64,000 bases of DNA from Cupriavidus agavae (lineage in GTDB: Bacteria > Pseudomonadota > Gammaproteobacteria > Burkholderiales > Burkholderiaceae), in contig NZ_SGXM01000001.1 in assembly GCF_004217045.1 (NCBI RefSeq), positions 248,001 through 312,000 on the forward strand, read 5' to 3'. The notes below the pieces were generated by a model that was given only the letters and a program-made list of their open reading frames with translations, had not been told where the DNA came from and did no database searches. Positions 39,859-47,925 of this stretch are shown piece by piece (the stretch's first letter is position 1; every line of letters begins with the position of its first letter). A program made the translations under genes and the position numbers.

Positions 39859-41277
39859 ATGACCGCCCTCGATCCCGCAGACCAGAAGACTGTCAGTGCG
39901 CCGCTGGAAGCCAGCGAGCCGGTCAGCGATACGCTGTTCACGCGCTTCGGCCGGTGGTGGGGCCGCAAGGGCGACGACAACCCGGCCCCGGCCGCCACGG
40001 CGCCGCAGCTCGAGCCGACGTTGTCGACGCGCGCCATCAAGCGCCAGCGCGACCAGTTGCGCCAGTGTTTCGATGCCCGGCTGACCGACGGCGCCGCCAA
40101 CAGCGCCGCGCAGGCGTGGCAGGACGAGTACCAGGCCGCTTCCGAGCCGCTGCGCCAGGCCATGCTCGGCGTGCTGGCCGAAGTGGCGGCCGGGCGCGAT
40201 GCCGCCGGCGTGCCGCCGGCCAGCGCCTCGGGCCTCTCGGCCGCGCTCTCGAACGCGCGCATCCGCTTCTTCAAGCGCTTTGCCGCGCAGCACGGCCAGC
40301 GCGGGACCAGTGCCTGCGGGCTGCACTTCCTGATCCAGTTGCGCGCCGACATGCTGCGCTGGCACAAGCGCATTCCGGGCCTGCGCGAACTCGACGAAGA
40401 CCTTGAGGCGCTGTTCTCGAACTGGTTCGACGTGGGCCTGCTGGAACTGCAGCCGATCACGTGGGATTCGCCGGCCTCGCTGCTCGAAAAGCTGATCCGC
40501 TACGAGGCGGTGCACGAGATCTCGTCGTGGACCGACATGCGCAACCGGCTCGATTCAGACCGCCGCTGCTACGCGTTCTTCCACCCGCGCATTCCGCGCG
40601 AGCCGCTGATCTTCGTCGAGGTGGCGTTCGTGCCCGAAATGGCCGCCAACGTGCAGGCGCTGCTCGACGAGGCCGCGCCGCTCGAAGACCTGCGCCGCGT
40701 GAAGTGGGCCATCTTCTATTCGATCTCGAACACGCAGGCCGGGCTGCGCGGCGTCAGCTTCGGCAACTTCCTGCTCAAGCGCGTGATCGAGGAACTGCAG
40801 CGCGAGTTCCCCAAGCTCAAGCAGTTCGCCACGCTGTCGCCCATCCCCGGCTTTGCCGACTGGCTGCGCAAGCAGGACGGCGACGCGGTGGCACGCATCC
40901 TGGGTGACAAGCGGCTGGCCCGCTGGCGTGAACGCCACGGCGACGTGCCGGCCGACGGTGCCGCGTGGCTTGGCGCGCTGCCGGCCGACTCGGGCGACGC
41001 CGTGGTGCGCGACAGCGCGCTGACGCTGGCCGCGCACTTCCTGGTCAAAGCCGGCGCGAAGGGCGCGCCGGCCGACCCCGTGGCGCGCTTCCACCTCGGC
41101 AACGGCGCGTGTGTCGAACGTGTGAACTGGGGCGCCGACCTGTCGCGAAAAGGCCGCGCCCAGGCGTGCGGGATGATGGTGAATTATCTTTACGTGCCCG
41201 AGGCGCTGGATGACAATCTGGCTCGCCTCGGCGACGGCAACCCGCGCATCAGCCGCGCGGTGGCCAAGCTGTTGTGA
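39859..41277 (+). CDS. Malonyl-CoA decarboxylase
   Basis: 472-residue decarboxylase giving acetyl-CoA and CO2 from malonyl-CoA. Family blocks: FHPRIPREPLIFVEVAF near residue 240, YSISNTQAGLRGVSFGNFLL near 290, FATLSPIPGF near 323 (the catalytic serine region) and RVNWGADLSRKG near the C-terminus. It pairs with the malonyl-CoA synthetase downstream in malonate use. The first ~60 residues are low-complexity and probably not part of the fold. Confidence 0.93.
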   Translation: MTALDPADQKTVSAPLEASEPVSDTLFTRFGRWWGRKGDDNPAPAATAPQLEPTLSTRAIKRQRDQLRQCFDARLTDGAANSAAQAWQDEYQAASEPLRQAMLGVLAEVAAGRDAAGVPPASASGLSAALSNARIRFFKRFAAQHGQRGTSACGLHFLIQLRADMLRWHKRIPGLRELDEDLEALFSNWFDVGLLELQPITWDSPASLLEKLIRYEAVHEISSWTDMRNRLDSDRRCYAFFHPRIPREPLIFVEVAFVPEMAANVQALLDEAAPLEDLRRVKWAIFYSISNTQAGLRGVSFGNFLLKRVIEELQREFPKLKQFATLSPIPGFADWLRKQDGDAVARILGDKRLARWRERHGDVPADGAAWLGALPADSGDAVVRDSALTLAAHFLVKAGAKGAPADPVARFHLGNGACVERVNWGADLSRKGRAQACGMMVNYLYVPEALDDNLARLGDGNPRISRAVAKLL

Positions 41278-41400
41278 GCCTTGGGTCGGGCACGAGGAAT
41301 GCGCCAGGCAACGGTTTTTGTCGGGTGTTGTGCAGTGGTGTTGGGTAGCAGTACTTCGATTGACTTTCCGCAGTAAGTAGAGAGAAAGAGGAGACAGTAC

Positions 41401-42411
41401 ATGTATCGTCAGCGCAGCCTGACCGCGTTCGCACGCGTGTTGGCACTCACCGGCCTCATGGCCGGCATCGGGGCGGCAAGCCTCCACGCCTCCGTTGCCC
41501 ATGCGGCGGACCCCTGGCCGGCCAAGCCCGTGACCGTGATCGTGCCGTTCCCGGCCGGCGGCGGCACCGACGCGTTTGCCCGCCCGTTGACCGCGCAGCT
41601 GTCCAAGCAGCTCGGCAAGCAGTTCGTGATCGACAACCGCGGCGGCGCCGGCGGCACCGTGGGCGCCAGCCTGGCCGCCAAGGCCACGCCGGACGGCTAC
41701 ACGATCTTCATCGGCGGCGCGCACCACGCCATTGCCCCGTCGTTCTACAAGAAGCTCGACTACGACATCGAGAAGGACTTCATTCCCATCACCGTGATCG
41801 CCCAGCCGCCGCAGGTGATCGTGGTCAACCCGACCAAGGTGCAGGCCAACACGGTCAAGGAACTGATTGCCTACGCCAAGCAGCACCCGGGGCAACTGAA
41901 CTACGCCTCGGCGGGCAACGGCTCGGCGCACCACCTGGCGGGCGAACTGTTCAAGCTGGAAACGAAGACCGACCTCGCGCACGTGCCGTACAAGGGCGCC
42001 GGCCCGGCCCTGAGCGACCTGATCGCCGGGCAGGTGGACCTGATGTTCGACGGCCTGGGCTCGTCGGCGCAGCATATCCGCGCCGGCCGCATCAAGGCGC
42101 TGGCGGTGGCGGCCAAGACCCGCTCGGCGGCGTTCCCGAACGTGCCGACCGCGGCCGAGGCGGGCGTGCCGAACTACGAGGTGTCCACCTGGTACGCCCT
42201 GTGGGCGCCCAAGGGCACGCCGAAGGATGTGGTCGACAAGCTCTACGCCGAGACCGCCAAGGCGCTGAACAGCCCCGAGATGAAGGCGATCTGGCTGCAG
42301 AACGGCTCGGACATCCCGCAGTTCACGCCGGAGCAGTTCGCGCAGTTCCAGCGCGCCGAGATCAAGCGCTGGGCCGAAGTGGTGCAGCGCTCGGGCGCGA
42401 AGATCGACTGA
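41401..42411 (+). CDS. Bug-family (TctC) periplasmic binding protein
   Basis: 336 residues with a signal peptide ending VAHA|ADPWPAKPVTVIVPFPAGG. The motif FPAGGGTDAFARPL and GGAHHAIAPS are typical of Bug extracytoplasmic solute receptors, which feed tripartite tricarboxylate transporters. No TctA/TctB membrane subunits are encoded here, as is common for orphan Bug proteins. Its place between the decarboxylase and synthetase suggests malonate or a related dicarboxylate as ligand. Its stop shares one base with the next start. Confidence 0.9.
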   Translation: MYRQRSLTAFARVLALTGLMAGIGAASLHASVAHAADPWPAKPVTVIVPFPAGGGTDAFARPLTAQLSKQLGKQFVIDNRGGAGGTVGASLAAKATPDGYTIFIGGAHHAIAPSFYKKLDYDIEKDFIPITVIAQPPQVIVVNPTKVQANTVKELIAYAKQHPGQLNYASAGNGSAHHLAGELFKLETKTDLAHVPYKGAGPALSDLIAGQVDLMFDGLGSSAQHIRAGRIKALAVAAKTRSAAFPNVPTAAEAGVPNYEVSTWYALWAPKGTPKDVVDKLYAETAKALNSPEMKAIWLQNGSDIPQFTPEQFAQFQRAEIKRWAEVVQRSGAKID

Positions 42412-43193
42412 TGGGCGGCGCCGTCACGTTTGCGCGCGACGGGGCCGTGGCCCTGGTCACGCTGTCGCATCCGGGCAAGCTCAACGCGATCTCGGCCGGC
42501 ATGTGGCAGGCGCTGGCGCAGGGGTTTGCCGGGCTGGCCGCCGATACGTCGCTGCGCTGCGTGGTGGTGCGCGGCGCCGACGGCAACTTTGCCGCCGGCG
42601 CCGATATCGCTGAATTCCCCACCGTGCGGGGCGATGCGGCGGCCGTGCGGCACTACCACACGCAGACCATCGCACCGGCGCTGCAGGCCATCGCCAACTG
42701 CCCCCATCCGACGCTGGCCGCCATCGAGGGCGTCTGCGTGGGCGGCGGGCTGGAAATCGCCTGCCATTGCGACCTGCGCATCGCCGCCACGGGCAGCCGC
42801 TTCGGCGTGCCGATCAACCGGCTGGGCTTTCCGATGGCGCCGGGCGAGCTGGGCGGGCTGCTGGCGCTGGCCGGGCGTGCCGTGGCGCTGGAAATCCTGC
42901 TCGAAGGACGCGTCTTCGATGCCGACGAGGCGGCCCGCAAGGGCCTGCTGACGCGCGTGGTGCCCGAGGCGGCGCTGCACGACGAGGTGGCCGCCACGGT
43001 GCAGCGCCTGTGCGCGGGCGCGCCGCTGGCCGCGCGCATCAACAAGGCCACGATCCGCCGGCTCTCGCCGGCGCCCGCGCCGCTGACGGCGGCCGAGCTC
43101 GACGCGCATTTCTCCTACGCCACCAGCCGCGACCATGCCGAAGGCGTGGCCGCGTTCCTGGCGCACCGTCCTCCGGATTTCACCGGGGAGTAA
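42411..43193 (+). CDS. Crotonase-fold protein (enoyl-CoA hydratase/isomerase family), atypical
   Basis: 260 residues with the crotonase fold: LSHPGKLNAISAGMW, the oxyanion-hole NFAAGADIAEF near residue 63, and GVCVGGGLEIACHCDLRIA near 108 carrying the first catalytic glutamate. In the second catalytic block, where hydratases have F-G-Q-P-E, this protein has FGVPINRLGF, so the second glutamate is replaced. It is therefore unlikely to be a classical hydratase. The ATG shares a base with the Bug stop (TGATG). The reaction is unknown; a malonate-linked acyl-CoA role is inferred. Confidence 0.8.
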   Translation: MGGAVTFARDGAVALVTLSHPGKLNAISAGMWQALAQGFAGLAADTSLRCVVVRGADGNFAAGADIAEFPTVRGDAAAVRHYHTQTIAPALQAIANCPHPTLAAIEGVCVGGGLEIACHCDLRIAATGSRFGVPINRLGFPMAPGELGGLLALAGRAVALEILLEGRVFDADEAARKGLLTRVVPEAALHDEVAATVQRLCAGAPLAARINKATIRRLSPAPAPLTAAELDAHFSYATSRDHAEGVAAFLAHRPPDFTGE

Positions 43194-43200
43194 TATGTCG

Positions 43201-43223
43201 GCCGGCCGGCTATCATGGCCGGC
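43201..43223. repeat. GCCGGCC/GGCCGGC inverted repeat before matB
   Basis: A 7-bp perfect inverted repeat with a 9-base loop lies in the 56-base gap between the crotonase gene and the malonyl-CoA synthetase. No U tract follows, so it is more likely an mRNA hairpin affecting stability or translation than a terminator. Confidence 0.35.
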
Positions 43224-43249
43224 TGCACGCCATATTCCTTCTAGCATCC

Positions 43250-44791
43250 ATGAACGCCAATCTGTTCGCCCTGTTCGAATCCCGCTTTCCCGCCGACCGC
43301 ACCGCCTGCTGCATCGAGACGCACGACGGGCTCTACTACACGTGGGACGACCTGGACCGCGCCACGGCGAAGATCGCCAACCTGCTGACCGCGCTGACGC
43401 TGCCCGCCGGCGCCCGCGTGGCGGTGCAGGTCGAGAAGTCGGTCGAGGCGCTGTGCCTGTACCTGGCCACGCTGCGCGCCGGACTGGTCTACCTGCCGCT
43501 GAACACGGCCTACCAGGAAGCCGAGATCGACTATTTCGTCGGCGACGCCGAGCCGGCCGTGGTGGTCTGCAGCAGCGCGAACTTCGGCTGGGTGTCGAAG
43601 GTGGCGTTCAAGCACAACACGCACCATGTGTTCACGCTCGACGAGAACCGCACCGGCTCGCTGCTGCAACGCGCCGCCATGCAGCCGGACCAGTTCACGA
43701 CCGTGGCGCGCCAGGACGACGATCTCGCCGCCATCCTGTACACCTCGGGCACCACGGGCCGCAGCAAGGGCGCGATGCTGACGCACCGCAACCTGGCGTC
43801 GAACGCGCAGACGCTGCACGAGGCCTGGGGCTGGCGCAGCGACGACGTGCTGCTGCACATGCTGCCGATCTTCCACGTGCACGGCCTGTTCGTGGCGTCG
43901 CACGGCGCGCTGCTGGCCGGCGCCAAGATGATCTGGGCGCCGAAGCTCGACATGGCGCAGATCCTGAAATTCATCCCGCGCGCCACGGTCATGATGGGCG
44001 TGCCGACGTACTACGTGCGCATGGTGCAGGAGCCGCGCTTCGACCGCGAGGTCTGCGCCAACATGCGGCTGTTCGTGTCGGGCTCGGCGCCGCTGCTGCT
44101 GGAGACGTTCGACGCCTTCCGCGAACGTACCGGCCACACGATCCTGGAACGCTATGGCATGAGCGAGACCGTGATGCTGGTCTCGAACCCGTACGATCCG
44201 GCGCAGGGCGAGCGCATCGGCGGCACGGTGGGCCTGCCGCTGCCGGGTGTGTCGGTTCGGGTGATGGATGGCGAGGGCCGCGCCTGCGAGCCGGGCGTGA
44301 TCGGCAACGTCGAGGTCAAGGGCCCGAACGTGTTCAAGGGCTACTGGCGCATGCCGGAGAAGACCGCCCAGGAATTTACCGCTGACGGCTGGTTCCGCAC
44401 CGGCGACGTGGGCCGCTTTGGCGCAGAGGTGGCGGGCCGCGCCGTGCCGGACAGCTACCTGACAATCGTCGGCCGCAGCAAGGACCTGATCATCTCGGGC
44501 GGCTACAACGTCTACCCGAAGGAAATCGAGAGCTTTATCGACGAAATGCCGGGCGTGGCGGAATCGGCCGTGATTGGCGTGCCCCACGCGGATTTCGGCG
44601 AGGCCGTGGTGGCCGTGGTGGTCCGCAAGCCCGGCGCCGAGATCGACGAAGCCGGCCTGATCGGCACGCTCAAGGGCCGCATCGCCAACTTCAAGGTGCC
44701 CAAGCGCGTTCACGTGGTGGAAGAACTGCCGCGCAACACGATGGGGAAGGTACAGAAGAATGTGTTGCGGGAGCAGTACAACACGCTCTGA
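43250..44791 (+). CDS. matB: Malonyl-CoA synthetase
   Basis: 513-residue ANL-superfamily ligase. The ATP motif LYTSGTTGRSKGAM is near residue 164, ERYGMSE near 300, GWFRTGDVG near 380, and the catalytic lysine lies in PRNTMGKVQKNVL at the C-terminus. The segment LPIFHVHGLFVASHGALLAG and the overall pattern match MatB-type ligases that activate malonate with CoA. With the adjacent decarboxylase it gives malonate to malonyl-CoA to acetyl-CoA. A few methylmalonate-using homologues exist, so some breadth is possible. Confidence 0.9.
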   Translation: MNANLFALFESRFPADRTACCIETHDGLYYTWDDLDRATAKIANLLTALTLPAGARVAVQVEKSVEALCLYLATLRAGLVYLPLNTAYQEAEIDYFVGDAEPAVVVCSSANFGWVSKVAFKHNTHHVFTLDENRTGSLLQRAAMQPDQFTTVARQDDDLAAILYTSGTTGRSKGAMLTHRNLASNAQTLHEAWGWRSDDVLLHMLPIFHVHGLFVASHGALLAGAKMIWAPKLDMAQILKFIPRATVMMGVPTYYVRMVQEPRFDREVCANMRLFVSGSAPLLLETFDAFRERTGHTILERYGMSETVMLVSNPYDPAQGERIGGTVGLPLPGVSVRVMDGEGRACEPGVIGNVEVKGPNVFKGYWRMPEKTAQEFTADGWFRTGDVGRFGAEVAGRAVPDSYLTIVGRSKDLIISGGYNVYPKEIESFIDEMPGVAESAVIGVPHADFGEAVVAVVVRKPGAEIDEAGLIGTLKGRIANFKVPKRVHVVEELPRNTMGKVQKNVLREQYNTL

Positions 44792-44796
44792 TGTTG

Positions 44797-44834
44797 TTTT
44801 CTCCCCTCTCCCATGAAGCGGGAGAGGGGAGAAA
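44797..44834. repeat. Dispersed C/T-rich hairpin, copy 5
   Basis: TTTCTCCCCTCTCCC pairs perfectly (15 bp) with GGGAGAGGGGAGAAA around a 7-base loop, between the convergent matB and SIMPL genes. With TTTT on the outer side of each arm it fits a bidirectional intrinsic terminator. Confidence 0.8.
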
Positions 44835-44839
44835 CCCTT

Positions 44840-45532
44840 TTACTTCACCATCTGCACGGCCCCATTCACCGACACCGTCACCTGCGTCTTGCCGCCCTCG
44901 ACCGGGATTGGCGCGCCGGCGTCGGCGGACATGGCCTTCGCGGCGTACATGCGCGGCATCGGCGGCACCATGCCGCCGCCTTCATTGACCGAGACCTCGC
45001 GGATCGTGTAGCCCGTGTAGCCGAACAGCTTCGCGGTGGCCTGGGCCTTGTCGCGGAACGCGGCCACTGCCTGATCGGTCAGTTTCTGCTGCACGGCCTG
45101 GCGCGCCTCGCGCGAGAGCGAGAACGACACGTTCTGCACCTGCATCTGGTTCGACAACTCGCCGGCCAGCTTCGAGATCGCCGCGAAATCCTTCGACTTC
45201 AGGATCACCTCCGAGCGGCCGCGCCAGGCGCTGATCTTGCCGTTGCGGTCGGTGGTCGGGTGAATCGTAAAACCGCCAGATTGGGCTTCCACGCCCGAGG
45301 TGCGCTTGGCCTGCGCCAGCACGGCCTGGGTGCGGGTCGACAGCGCGTTGGAGATGGCCGACGGCTCCTGGCCTTCCTGCTCCACTGCCAGCGTCAGCTG
45401 CACGACATCGGTCGGCACTTCGGTCACCGCCTCGGCGTTCAGCGACAGCACGCCCGAAGGCGGCGGCACGGTCTGGGCGGTGGCCATGGCGGCCGTGGTC
45501 GTCAGCAGCGAAGCAAGCAAGAGTTTCTTCAT
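44840..45532 (-). CDS. SIMPL domain (DUF541) periplasmic protein
   Basis: 230 residues: a signal peptide (MKKLLLASLLTTTAAMATAQ), then a SIMPL domain with LNAEAVTEVPTDVVQLTLAVEQ-type opening (here LSLNAEAVTEVPTDVVQLTL) and a late QVTVSVNGAVQMV strand. Family members (BP26, YggE) are periplasmic, and YggE is linked to oxidative stress; the exact role is unknown. The start at 45532 precedes the signal peptide. It follows the EVE gene by 68 bases. Confidence 0.87.
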   Translation of the reverse strand: MKKLLLASLLTTTAAMATAQTVPPPSGVLSLNAEAVTEVPTDVVQLTLAVEQEGQEPSAISNALSTRTQAVLAQAKRTSGVEAQSGGFTIHPTTDRNGKISAWRGRSEVILKSKDFAAISKLAGELSNQMQVQNVSFSLSREARQAVQQKLTDQAVAAFRDKAQATAKLFGYTGYTIREVSVNEGGGMVPPMPRMYAAKAMSADAGAPIPVEGGKTQVTVSVNGAVQMVK

Positions 45533-45600
45533 ATTGTTCTCCACGAATGTGATGCCCTTCAGACGCGCGCGCCGCGAAAATGTTCCGGCGTGCCGATGGT

Positions 45601-46074
<474 letters not shown>

Positions 46075-46098
46075 GGGATGTCGGCGGAAGCCGCAAAT

Positions 46099-46130
46099 GA
46101 AAAAGGCGGTGGTTCATCAAACCACCGCCT
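46099..46130 (-). terminator. Rho-independent terminator of the 6S RNA
   Basis: On minus, AGGCGGTGGTTT pairs with AACCACCGCCT around a short loop and is followed by TTTTT. It sits directly after the 6S RNA region and 24 bases before the EVE gene start. Confidence 0.85.
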
Positions 46131-46288
46131 CTTCATCACTTGAAGGGGGTCCCCGCCTCGGCCGCTGGATCGGCATCCTGAACCCAAGTGAGGTTCAGAG
46201 TGGCTGCGGAAGTCGCATTTCGGGTACATCACCCACTCAGGGAGTCCAGGGCAGAACCCAGAACTTTGAGTGCGGTGACGCGCTCGCC
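46131..46288 (-). ncRNA. ssrS: 6S RNA (ends approximate)
   Basis: The region downstream of zapA, before the EVE gene, is the standard 6S position. Read on minus it folds like 6S: outer stem GGGTTCTGCC with GGCGGGGACCC; a central part GAGTGG…CCACTC enclosing TGCG/CGCA; and a 3' hairpin GAACCTCACTTGGGTTC resembling the GAACCAAGGGTTC element of E. coli 6S. TTATGT (46295–46300) could be its −10 box, putting the 5' end near 46288. 6S RNA binds sigma-70 RNA polymerase and mimics an open promoter. The 3' end may extend to the terminator. Confidence 0.75.
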
Positions 46289-46359
46289 CACACGACATAA
46301 TCCCGCACCATGCAATGCATATCGGTTCAAGGAGTTATGATCCTCACGAACCAGGCAGG

Positions 46360-46441
46360 GAAACTGTCAAACGTCTGACTTTGCTTTCCTTCGCGCAAAC
46401 TGCAACTGCGTGCGCTGGGGATGTCAGACGTTTGCCGTTTC
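46360..46441. repeat. 82-nt element with 20-bp inverted ends
   Basis: GAAACTGTCAAACGTCTGAC (46360–46379) is mirrored by GTCAGACGTTTGCCGTTTC (46423–46441): a perfect 12-bp core, extended to ~20 bp with one mismatch and one single-base gap, around a 43-base middle that itself has TTTGC…GCAAA arms. It lies in a gene-free stretch (46289–46702) upstream of 6S and downstream of zapA. The remaining ~260 bases to zapA show nothing coding. Confidence 0.75.
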
Positions 46442-46702
46442 AATTGGGATGGGTGGAAACGGCGGCCAGGCACGATAACCCGGCCATTTTGCTGCATCGG
46501 ACGCTGGGCGCCGCGCAGTGGCTCCACTATACACCGCGCATTGGCGCATACCAAGCCGGACGTGTCGCGTCGTTACATTTTCCACCACACCATCCATCCC
46601 GCGCCGCCGACGCGCCGCGCAGGGCGCGGCACCGGCTTCACATGCACGTCATATTGTGGCCCCGCCGCGCAATTCAAGCGTAGCCGGCAGGGTTTTTTCA
46701 CC

Positions 46703-47026
46703 CTACCGCGTGCCCACGTGCGCGTACTGGCGCAGTGCCTCGTCGGCGCGGTCGTTCAGTTCGCGGATGCGCGCGCGCACGGCCTCCACGGGAATCGCGC
46801 CTTCCTCCTCCTGCTTGTGGCGCATGGCCAGCAGGTCCGAGGCCAGGCTGATCGCGGCCATTACGGCCACGCGCTCGACCCCCTTCGTGGAAACGGTGCC
46901 CTTGAGCTTGTTCATCTTGTCGTCGACCAGGGCCACGGCTTCGAGCAGCGCGGCCTCGTTGTCGGGGGCGATGGCGAAGCGATAGGGCTGGCCGGCGATG
47001 TTCACTTCCACTTGCTTGTTGCTCAT
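46703..47026 (-). CDS. zapA: Cell division protein ZapA
   Basis: 107-residue ZapA, a cytosolic FtsZ-bundling protein that stabilises the Z ring. MSNKQVEVNIAGQPYRFAI begins the globular part; VDDKMNKLKGT and ERVAVMAAISLASDLLAM form the helices, with a C-terminal coiled coil. The ATG at 47026 overlaps the upstream coiled-coil gene's stop by four bases; the longer in-frame extension is rejected for that reason. Confidence 0.92.
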   Translation of the reverse strand: MSNKQVEVNIAGQPYRFAIAPDNEAALLEAVALVDDKMNKLKGTVSTKGVERVAVMAAISLASDLLAMRHKQEEEGAIPVEAVRARIRELNDRADEALRQYAHVGTR

Positions 47027-47346
47027 GCGTGTTCTCCGGGGGCTTGCTGCGAACCTTCCGAGGCGTTGCGCGGGGTGCCGTCGCCGAGCAGGTCGAGCTG
47101 GCGTGCGTCGCTGGCGGTGGGCAGCTTGTCCAGGATCGACTGGATGCGCAGCTGCGCTTCCTCGATCTTGATATTGAGCAGTTCGCGGTCGGCCGCCATG
47201 GCTTCGCGGTCCGCGCGCAACTGGTTGGCCTCGGCCTGCAGGCGGTCGATTTCCGCGCGCAACCGCTGGTTTTCCGCCGCCAGGGTGTCTGCATGATGCA
47301 GCACGCGCCCGATCTTGGCGGCCAGTTGTTCGAGTTCGTTGAGCAT
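47023..47346 (-). CDS. ZapB-like coiled-coil protein
   Basis: 107 residues. The first ~75 form a continuous heptad-like coiled coil (LNELEQLAAKIGRVLHHADT, then AENQRLRAEIDRLQAEANQL). It matches the short coiled-coil proteins encoded just before zapA in many proteobacteria, often called ZapB-like or TIGR02449. The tail is polar and probably disordered. A role in division with ZapA is inferred from the coupled overlap. TAGAAT lies ~50 bases upstream as a possible −10 box. Confidence 0.8.
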   Translation of the reverse strand: MLNELEQLAAKIGRVLHHADTLAAENQRLRAEIDRLQAEANQLRADREAMAADRELLNIKIEEAQLRIQSILDKLPTASDARQLDLLGDGTPRNASEGSQQAPGEHA

Positions 47347-47553
47347 AGTGCCTGTCGTGTCCGGTAGGAGTAGTGGTCAGGTTTCGGAATTCTAGCCGAT
47401 GCACGCGCGGGGGCTACCGCACAACGCGCCCGATCAGACCGGCGTGCCGCTCCGAAGTTGCAGCGAACGGCCGTACGAGGGACCACATACGGGTCCGGGC
47501 CGGGCGCCATCGGGGGCATCGCACCATGGTTAACGGCAGCTTGATCCATCGCA

Positions 47554-47582
47554 TTGACGCCCGGATTGAAACTCCCTACACT
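47554..47582 (+). promoter_or_regulatory. Sigma-70 promoter of the cobalamin operon
   Basis: TTGACG (47554–47559), exactly 17 bases, then TACACT (47577–47582). Transcription would start near 47589, right where the riboswitch begins. It is the best promoter match in the window. Confidence 0.7.
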
Positions 47583-47591
47583 CGCGCCGTT

Positions 47592-47835
47592 CCAGGTGCT
47601 CGCGGCACCCGCGCACGTCGGGGTCGCAGTTCAACGGGAAACAGGGAGCGGGGCGCCGACGCCATGTCGGAACCGGCCAACCTGTGCTGCCCCCGCAACG
47701 GTAAGCGACCGCGAACCCAGTGTCCTCGCTGTTTTACGAGTTCCAGAGTCCTTCGCAGGGCTGGCCAAGCGCCACTGACCCATACCGGTCGGGAAGGCGG
47801 CCTGCCTGATGTCGCCAGCCCGGATACCGGCCTGC
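47592..47835 (+). promoter_or_regulatory. Cobalamin (AdoCbl) riboswitch
   Basis: Conserved blocks appear in order: the 5' stem GGTGCTCGCGGCACC, AACGGGAAACAGGGAG, the B12-box-type CTGTGCTGCCCCCGCAACGGT (given as CTGTGCTGCCCC and GCAACGGTAAGCG), CCAGAGTC, GCCACTG, GGGAAGGCGG and GCCAGCCCGGATACCGGCC. It lies 90 bases before btuB. Between them GGTCCG and CGGACC (47881–47900) form a hairpin around a CGGGGGAA loop, a candidate expression platform; no clear Shine-Dalgarno is seen at the btuB ATG. Cobalamin binding is expected to lower btuB operon expression. Confidence 0.92.
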
Positions 47836-47925
47836 CGAACGCGGGCGTCCGCCTCCACGCGGCACGCCTCATCGCCACATGGTCCGCGGGGGAACGGACC
47901 TGGCCGTTCTCTTCCACCCTGACTC

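Noticed and set aside
46421..47296. Plus-strand open frames across zapA and the inverted-repeat element
   Set aside because: Antisense to zapA and the ZapB-like gene; no motifs.
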